From an uncultured Dorea sp. (lineage in GTDB: Bacteria > Bacillota > Clostridia > Lachnospirales > Lachnospiraceae): 10,486 nucleotides of DNA. Both the position numbers and the translations under genes were made by a program. The stretch covers positions 3,761 to 14,246 of the forward strand of contig CAJTRE010000048.1 in assembly GCA_910578495.1 (NCBI GenBank), in the 5' to 3' direction. This document shows, one piece after another, positions 6,193-10,486 of this stretch; the first letter of the stretch is position 1, and each line of letters begins with the position of its first letter. A model generated the notes under the pieces. The model was given only the letters and a program-made list of their open reading frames with translations, made no database searches and was not told the DNA's origin.

Positions 6193-8853
6193 TTATGCCT
6201 GCTTTGCTTTTAAACCATTGAGACGTTCTGAAACCTGTACTTTCATCTGTCTATAAGTCTCAAGCTTTTCACGTTCTTCCTGCACTTTCGCCTCAGGAGC
6301 TTTGCTTACGAACTTCTCATTGTTTAACATACCTTCTGCGCGGGCGATTTCTTTGGAAAGACGCGCCTCCTCTTTCGTCAGCCGCTCAATTTCCTGCTCA
6401 AAATCAATCAATTCCTCTAACGGTACGTATACAGTTGCATCCGGCACAACAATGGAAACTGCATCGTCTGCAATTCCATCTTTATTACTCTGGATCACAA
6501 GATCACTGAGGGCAGCCATCTGTTTTGCTGAATTTCTTAAAAATTCTAAACCGCCGCACAGCTTCGCATCCTCACATACAACGTAAGCAGTTGCTTTCCT
6601 TGCATTCGGCACATTCATCTCCGCACGAACGTTACGGATTCCTCGAATGATTTCTTTATAATGCTCTGCTACGCTCTCTGCTCCTTCATCGTTCCAGCTT
6701 TCTTCACATACCGGCCATGCAGAAACCATTAATGACTCTTCTTCCGGGATTAGTGTGCTGTAGATTTCCTCTGTAACAAACGGCATATATGGATGGAGAA
6801 GTTTCAATGCTTTTTTCAACACTTCCCGAAGTGTCCACAATGCGTCATTTGCTCCTTGGGCATCTTCATCTGCATGGTAAATACGATATTTTGCAAGTTC
6901 GATATACCAGTCGCAGAATTCATCCCAGATAAAATCATATATTTTAGATAATGCGATACCAAGCTCAAATTTATCCATGTTTTCTGTAACTTCTTTTACA
7001 ACACTATTGCATTTTGATAAAATCCATGCGTCTGCCGGGTGCGCTTTATGGTCTGTCGGAGTGCTAAGCTCCTTCTCCTCTAAGTTCATCATAATAAACC
7101 GAGACGCATTCCATACTTTATTTGCAAAATTTCGGCTTGCTTCTACTCTTTCATTATAGAAACGCATATCATTTCCCGGAGCATTTCCGGTTACTAGTGT
7201 CATACGAAGTGCATCTGAGCCATATTTCTCAATAACCTCAAGCGGATCAATACCGTTTCCGAGCGATTTACTCATCTTACGTCCCAGAGAATCCCTCACA
7301 AGTCCATGAATAAATACAGTGTGGAACGGTGATTTTCCAGTATGCGCATAACCGGAAAATACCATACGGATTACCCAGAAGAAGATAATATCATACCCGG
7401 TTACCAATACGTCTGTCGGATAGAAGTAGTCCAGTTCCTCTGTCTTATCCGGCCATCCAAGGGTAGAAAACGGCCACAGCGCAGAGCTGAACCATGTATC
7501 CAGTGTATCCTCGTCCTGTGTAAAATGTGTACAGCCACATTTTGGACATACGTCCGGCACTTGTCTTGCCACAACTACCTCGCCGCACTCCTCACAGTAG
7601 TATGCTGGAATTCTGTGTCCCCACCAGATCTGTCTGGAAATACACCAGTCGCGGATGTTCTCAAGCCAATGCAGATATACCTTATCGAAACGCTCCGGCA
7701 CGAATTTAAGTTCGCCGTTTTTGATTGCTGCAATCGCCGGTTTCGCCAGTTCTTCCATTTTTACAAACCACTGCTGTTTTACCATCGGCTCTACCGTCGT
7801 ATGACAACGGTCATGAGTTCCTACATTATGAGAATGTGGCTCGATTTTTACAAGGTATCCCTGCTCTTCTAAATCTGCCAACATCGCTTTTCTCGCCTCG
7901 TAGCGTTCCATACCTGCATATTTGTCGCCCCACTCTTCGTTAATGGTTGCGTCATCGTTCATCACATTAATCTCTGGCAGATTATGACGTTTGCCGACCT
8001 CGAAATCGTTCGGATCGTGTGCCGGCGTGATTTTGACTGCACCTGTTCCAAATTCTTTGTCTACATAATAATCTGCAACAATCGGAATCTCTCTGTCTGT
8101 AAGCGGAAGAATACAAGTTTTTCCAACTATATCTTTGTAACGTTCATCATCAGGATGTACTGCAATGGCAGTATCTCCAAGCATGGTCTCAGGACGCGTC
8201 GTTGCAATCTCAAGATAGTCGTCCGTTCCTACGATTGGATATTTGATATGCCAGAAACTTCCTTCCTGTTCCTCATGCTCTACCTCTGCATCCGAAAGAG
8301 AAGTCTTACATACCGGACACCAGTTGATAATTCTGGAACCTTTGTAAATATATCCTTCTTCGTATAATTTGATAAATACTTCCTCTACCGCTTTCGAACA
8401 GCCTTCGTCCATCGTAAAACGCTCTCTGTCCCAATCACAGGACGCACCCATCTTTTTAAGCTGATCTGTAATCGTTCCTCCGTATTCCTCTTTCCACTGC
8501 CATGTTCTCTCTAAGAATTTTTCTCTTCCAAGCTCTTTTTTATCAATTCCTTCATCTTTTAATTGATTGGTAACTTTCACCTCTGTAGAGATTGCCGCAT
8601 GGTCTGTTCCAGGAACCCACAATGCGTTATACCCCTGCATTCTCTTATAACGGATTAAAACATCCTGAAGTGTGTTGTCAACAGCATGCCCCATATGGAG
8701 TTTGCCTGTAATATTCGGTGGCGGCATCACGATTGTAAATGGCTTCTTGTCTCTGTCCACCTCTGCATGAAAATATTTGTTCTTGCACCATTTTTCATAC
8801 AACTTTGATTCAATTGCTTTCGGATTGTAAGTTGTCTCTAAGTTCTGTCCCAT
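6193..8853 (-). CDS. valS: Valyl-tRNA synthetase
   Basis: ValS charges tRNA-Val with valine in the cytoplasm. The 886-residue product is full length for a class Ia enzyme. The HIGH motif is PPPNITGKLHMGHA (residues 44-57, HMGH at 53-56) and the KMSKS motif is GRKMSKSLGNG (524-534). TTRPETMLGDTAIAVHP (218-234) marks the CP1 editing domain that removes mischarged threonine. Four cysteines (C420, C423, C436, C439) form a probable zinc knuckle after WWGHRIPAYY. The anticodon-binding domain follows, and the last 65 or so residues are the charged coiled-coil tail typical of ValS. The ATG at 8853 has GGAGAAGAG upstream. It is preceded by a valine T-box leader and is probably the first gene of a five-gene unit. 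Confidence 0.98.
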   Translation of the reverse strand: MGQNLETTYNPKAIESKLYEKWCKNKYFHAEVDRDKKPFTIVMPPPNITGKLHMGHAVDNTLQDVLIRYKRMQGYNALWVPGTDHAAISTEVKVTNQLKDEGIDKKELGREKFLERTWQWKEEYGGTITDQLKKMGASCDWDRERFTMDEGCSKAVEEVFIKLYEEGYIYKGSRIINWCPVCKTSLSDAEVEHEEQEGSFWHIKYPIVGTDDYLEIATTRPETMLGDTAIAVHPDDERYKDIVGKTCILPLTDREIPIVADYYVDKEFGTGAVKITPAHDPNDFEVGKRHNLPEINVMNDDATINEEWGDKYAGMERYEARKAMLADLEEQGYLVKIEPHSHNVGTHDRCHTTVEPMVKQQWFVKMEELAKPAIAAIKNGELKFVPERFDKVYLHWLENIRDWCISRQIWWGHRIPAYYCEECGEVVVARQVPDVCPKCGCTHFTQDEDTLDTWFSSALWPFSTLGWPDKTEELDYFYPTDVLVTGYDIIFFWVIRMVFSGYAHTGKSPFHTVFIHGLVRDSLGRKMSKSLGNGIDPLEVIEKYGSDALRMTLVTGNAPGNDMRFYNERVEASRNFANKVWNASRFIMMNLEEKELSTPTDHKAHPADAWILSKCNSVVKEVTENMDKFELGIALSKIYDFIWDEFCDWYIELAKYRIYHADEDAQGANDALWTLREVLKKALKLLHPYMPFVTEEIYSTLIPEEESLMVSAWPVCEESWNDEGAESVAEHYKEIIRGIRNVRAEMNVPNARKATAYVVCEDAKLCGGLEFLRNSAKQMAALSDLVIQSNKDGIADDAVSIVVPDATVYVPLEELIDFEQEIERLTKEEARLSKEIARAEGMLNNEKFVSKAPEAKVQEEREKLETYRQMKVQVSERLNGLKAKQA

Positions 8854-8898
8854 ATTTCTCTCTTCTCCTTCACAGTTTCTTCACATTTGGGGGCATAG

Positions 8899-8927
8899 AA
8901 AAACGCCCCTTATTCTCATAAAGGGCG
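8899..8927 (-). terminator. T-box intrinsic terminator before valS
   Basis: CGCCCTTTAT (8927-8918) pairs with ATAAGGGGCG (8913-8904) as a 10-bp stem including one T-G pair, capped by a GAGA tetraloop and followed by five T residues (8903-8899). It forms when the T-box does not bind uncharged tRNA. The antiterminator would use the T-box sequence just upstream instead. Confidence 0.92.
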
Positions 8928-9159
8928 ATTATGATCGCGGTACCACCTTTGTTCTTCTCTCATCTTATTCTGTAACGGGAACGACTCCGGGACAGCCTAG
9001 CCGCTTCTATGTAACTCATCTCGACAGGTTCAGCCATCCGGCTCAGAAGCTACCTTCCGCAACATATCACTGAAGCTCCTCTCAGCCTGTGGGATGCTAT
9101 CTCTGACAGGATAACCTTTGCGTACTCCTCTTCTTCAATGCCTTTATGTATAAAACTTA
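8899..9159 (-). promoter_or_regulatory. T-box leader of valS, GTA (valine) specifier
   Basis: This untranslated leader senses uncharged tRNA-Val and lets transcription continue into valS when charging is low. The T-box sequence AAAGGTGGTACCGCG is at 8950-8936; its TGGT pairs with an ACCA tRNA end, meaning discriminator base A. In Stem I the specifier loop has AGTACGC on the 5' side (about 9126-9120) and GCGGAAGGTAGCTTC on the 3' side (9060-9046); CGC/GCG and GAAG/CTTC close the loop, with AGTA and GAA as the S-turn partners. This puts GTA at 9053-9051 as specifier, valine, matching the gene. An AGAGA motif (about 9103-9099) precedes the Stem I apical region. The leader ends in the terminator at 8899-8927. 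The 5' end is set from the promoter, so it is approximate. Confidence 0.94.
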
Positions 9160-9165
9160 TTGACT

Positions 9166-9194
9166 ATGATAGCTACCAAGCGCCGGTTTGTCAA
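9166..9194 (-). promoter_or_regulatory. Vegetative (sigma-A type) promoter of the valS leader
   Basis: A perfect TTGACA -35 (9194-9189) and TATCAT -10 (9171-9166, one mismatch from TATAAT) are separated by exactly 17 nt. Transcription would start near 9159, directly before the Stem I region of the T-box. The promoter lies in the short gap behind the thiT stop codon. Confidence 0.85.
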
Positions 9195-9234
9195 GGAGTT
9201 TAAGGAATTTTAAAGTTTTCTTAAGGAAGTATTT

Positions 9235-9900
9235 CTATGACACCGCCGCTTTCTTCACTTGATTCAAAGCCTTAGACACCGCCGGAATAGATATAAGAAT
9301 AACGGTAAGCGCTCCCTCTGCCAGCAGATAACTATAGTTGTAAACAATAGGGTACACACTTGCCAATGTCTTCGGGAAATTATCCGGCATATACTGCATC
9401 CAGTACAAATAGCCTCCCAGAGAGTGAAACACACCTCTCGCCAACACCGCCGCCATATAACCTTTGACTAATCCGGAAGGACTCTTAATGAAGAAACCTG
9501 CCGCACCGAGAGCTGCAAATGCCAAGATATAATCACAGCATACTTGGAAAAAGGAAAGCACAAACGGTTCCTGTACAAATTGCAGAATTCCATATGCAAA
9601 TCCCACCAAAACCCCTGTCTTTACTCCATACCAATTTGCCACTAATACAATAAAAAGCATACTGCAAAGTGTTACGCTCCCTCCCCATGGCAGTGTAAAA
9701 ATCTTCATATAAGAAGTCACAAACGCTAACGCCATAGACATGGCACAGAACACTACCTGTTTTGTTGTCATGTGTTTCTTCCCAGAACTTTTCCCTGCGA
9801 AAACAAGCGCCACAATAAAAATCACAACACCTGCCACCATACAAACCGCATATCCTGTCGTCGTCAACATACCCTCTGCATTTACCATTGATTGAAACAT
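9235..9900 (-). CDS. thiT: ECF transporter S component for thiamine, ThiT
   Basis: ThiT is the membrane subunit that binds thiamine and works with a shared energy-coupling module (EcfT and two ATPases), which is not in this window. The 221-residue product is hydrophobic throughout. Family hallmarks are LPWGGSVTLCSM (residues 70-81), FVQEPF (108-113), ARGVFHSLGGYLYW (154-167) and YPIVYNYSYLLAEGALT (183-199), corresponding to the thiamine-pocket segments with conserved Glu, His, Asn and aromatic residues. The protein has an extra N-terminal helix (about 12-36) that raises its length above the roughly 180 residues of characterised ThiT proteins; the ATG at 9900 is nevertheless supported by an AGGAGG 6-7 nt upstream. 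The TPP riboswitch directly upstream independently supports thiamine as substrate. It ends with TAG, 41 nt before the -35 of the valS promoter. Confidence 0.93.
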   Translation of the reverse strand: MFQSMVNAEGMLTTTGYAVCMVAGVVIFIVALVFAGKSSGKKHMTTKQVVFCAMSMALAFVTSYMKIFTLPWGGSVTLCSMLFIVLVANWYGVKTGVLVGFAYGILQFVQEPFVLSFFQVCCDYILAFAALGAAGFFIKSPSGLVKGYMAAVLARGVFHSLGGYLYWMQYMPDNFPKTLASVYPIVYNYSYLLAEGALTVILISIPAVSKALNQVKKAAVS

Positions 9901-9937
9901 AAAAAACCTCCTTTATCTTCGACCGAAGACAAAGGAG
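9901..9937 (-). terminator. Riboswitch terminator that also contains the thiT ribosome binding site
   Basis: CTCCTTTGTCTTC (9937-9925) pairs with GAAGATAAAGGAG (9920-9908) in a 13-bp stem with one G-T pair and a GGTC loop, followed by GTTTTTT up to the start codon. The 3' arm holds the AGGAGG ribosome binding site of thiT, so the same hairpin can end transcription and hide the site. A competing pairing of AAAGAGA (about 9951-9945) with TCTCCTTT (9938-9931), with one bulged base, could serve as antiterminator; that part is inference. Confidence 0.9.
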
Positions 9938-9951
9938 AATCTACTCTCTTT

Positions 9952-10047
9952 ATAACATATCCCTACGTTGGCATTATCCAAATCAGGTTATAGGTCAGGG
10001 CGGTATCAGCCCAATCTCAGCCTGCTCCATGCAAGCCCCCTTGTCAT
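9952..10047 (-). promoter_or_regulatory. TPP (THI-box) riboswitch of thiT
   Basis: The conserved thiamine pyrophosphate aptamer is easy to read on the minus strand: GGGGG near the 5' side (10040-10036), CTGAGA (10020-10015), ACCTGAT (9988-9982) and GATAATGCCAACGTAGGGA (9978-9960). ATGACA (10047-10042) pairs with TGTTAT (9957-9952) as the closing P1 stem. It is followed by the terminator at 9901-9937, so TPP binding should switch thiT off. Confidence 0.97.
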
Positions 10048-10077
10048 CAATCGATTATTTAATTAAGTACATGACAA

Positions 10078-10106
10078 AACATATCACGAATATCAATAGA
10101 TGTCAA
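10078..10106 (-). promoter_or_regulatory. Promoter of the thiT riboswitch transcript
   Basis: A perfect TTGACA (10106-10101) is followed after 17 nt by TATGTT (10083-10078). The -10 is two mismatches from consensus but has TG one base upstream (TGATATGTT), an extended -10. Transcription would begin near 10071, about 24 nt before the aptamer. Confidence 0.72.
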
Positions 10107-10223
10107 TGCTTTCAAAACTCTTTTTATACTTTAAAGGAAAAAAACAAGGCTTAATTCCTCCCACATAAACAAGCGGTTTTCGGACTTTAATAAAAGACGT
10201 AGCTGAGATTGTAAATGCGATAT
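10107..10223. other. Intergenic stretch between the right-edge gene and the thiT promoter
   Basis: About 115 bases with no supported gene. A T7 run on the minus strand (about 10145-10139) follows a weak, widely looped AGGAA/TTCCT pairing, but there is no convincing terminator stem for the upstream gene. Nothing else is seen. Confidence 0.5.
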
Positions 10224-10486
10224 TTATTTCGTCTCACCGCATTTTGAGCATTCGTAGTAAGTTTCGGTCACTTCGAATGGGCAACATCCATGTCCAGTTT
10301 CTCCGTTTGATACGAGATTCCAGTTGTGGTCTTCAAACTGTTCGTTTGTGTCAAACACCAGTCCGCAACTACATTCCAGTTTAACATCTACAACCTTCTC
10401 CTTCTTCACCCATTTATGCTGACACTCAACAGGTTTCGGAGCCGGACTTGGCTTACTCGGTTTCCTGCTATCTTTGACAGTAACCT
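10224..10486 (-). CDS. C-terminal fragment of a larger protein with a Cys-rich zinc-ribbon-like tail (runs off the right edge)
   Basis: The reading frame is open from the right edge to TAA at 10224, giving 87 residues. A GTG at 10409 could start a 61-aa protein, but the frame continues upstream without stop and no good ribosome binding site is visible there, so this is most likely the end of a larger protein. It reads VTVKDSRKPSKPSPAPKPVE, a Lys/Pro/Ser linker, then a tail with CQHKWV, CSCGLVFDTNEQFEDHNW, GHGCCPFE and YYECSKCGETK. Paired Cys and His suggest metal binding. From memory, tails of this kind (C-x-H-x-W ... CxCG ... HG ... CSxCGxxK) end secreted or surface proteins of Clostridia, including CAP-domain proteins; the VTVKD at the left could close an Ig-like domain. 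The main domain lies outside, so the function is unknown. Confidence 0.8.
   Translation of the reverse strand, partial: VTVKDSRKPSKPSPAPKPVECQHKWVKKEKVVDVKLECSCGLVFDTNEQFEDHNWNLVSNGETGHGCCPFEVTETYYECSKCGETK

Noticed and set aside
7342..7872. A 176-codon open frame on the plus strand
   Set aside because: It lies wholly opposite valS, which has all its catalytic motifs; the plus-strand translation is Cys/Arg-rich and resembles nothing, and no ribosome binding site was seen.
9195..9232. AT-rich repeats TTCCTTAA as a thiT terminator
   Set aside because: They are direct, not inverted, repeats; no stable stem followed by T residues was found.
9533..9844. A 103-codon minus-strand frame inside thiT
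   Set aside because: It is an out-of-frame reading of thiT; the thiT frame carries the family motifs and the ribosome binding site.
10117..10165. Possible terminator for the right-edge gene at a T7 run
   Set aside because: Only a 5-bp AGGAA/TTCCT pairing with a large loop precedes or spans the T run; too weak to call.

Overview
The window looks like chromosomal DNA from a spore-forming, low-to-moderate GC Firmicute, most likely a member of the Lachnospiraceae (Clostridia). The reasons are a spoIIAA-spoIIAB-sigF forespore operon, T-box and TPP riboswitch leaders, strong AGGAGG-type ribosome binding sites and the protein sequences themselves. The family-level placement is an inference from protein character, not from a search. 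Every gene I can support lies on the minus strand, so transcription runs from high to low coordinates. I see no mobile element, CRISPR array, tRNA or rRNA.

Layout in the direction of transcription: (1) 10486-10224 is the C-terminal end of a protein that enters from beyond the window, with a Pro/Lys/Ser-rich linker and a Cys-rich, zinc-ribbon-like tail. (2) A promoter near 10078-10106, a TPP riboswitch (9952-10047) and an intrinsic terminator (9901-9937) precede thiT (9900-9235), the thiamine-binding subunit of an ECF transporter. (3) A promoter (9166-9194) and a valine T-box leader (9159-8899, specifier GTA) control valS (8853-6193). (4) valS is followed, 41 nt later, by an LTA synthase-family sulfatase (6151-3944), then folC (4-nt overlap), a 44-residue protein (8-nt overlap with folC) and a membrane-anchored TPR protein (10-nt gap). 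The spacing suggests one five-gene unit read from the T-box promoter. (5) A perfect 19-bp hairpin (954-994) ends that unit. (6) spoIIAA (900-592), spoIIAB (588-133) and the first 51 codons of sigF (154-1) follow.

How the genes work together: the two leaders couple expression to the supply of their own substrate. Low thiamine pyrophosphate turns on thiamine uptake, and uncharged tRNA-Val turns on valS and, by read-through, the envelope, folate and unknown genes behind it. SpoIIAA, SpoIIAB and SigF form the anti-anti-sigma, anti-sigma and sigma switch of the forespore.

I do not see an obviously new biological system here; most of the window is housekeeping. The least explained parts are the 44-aa protein and the TPR membrane protein behind folC, the extra C-terminal domain of the LTA synthase-like enzyme, and the Cys-rich tail at the right edge.
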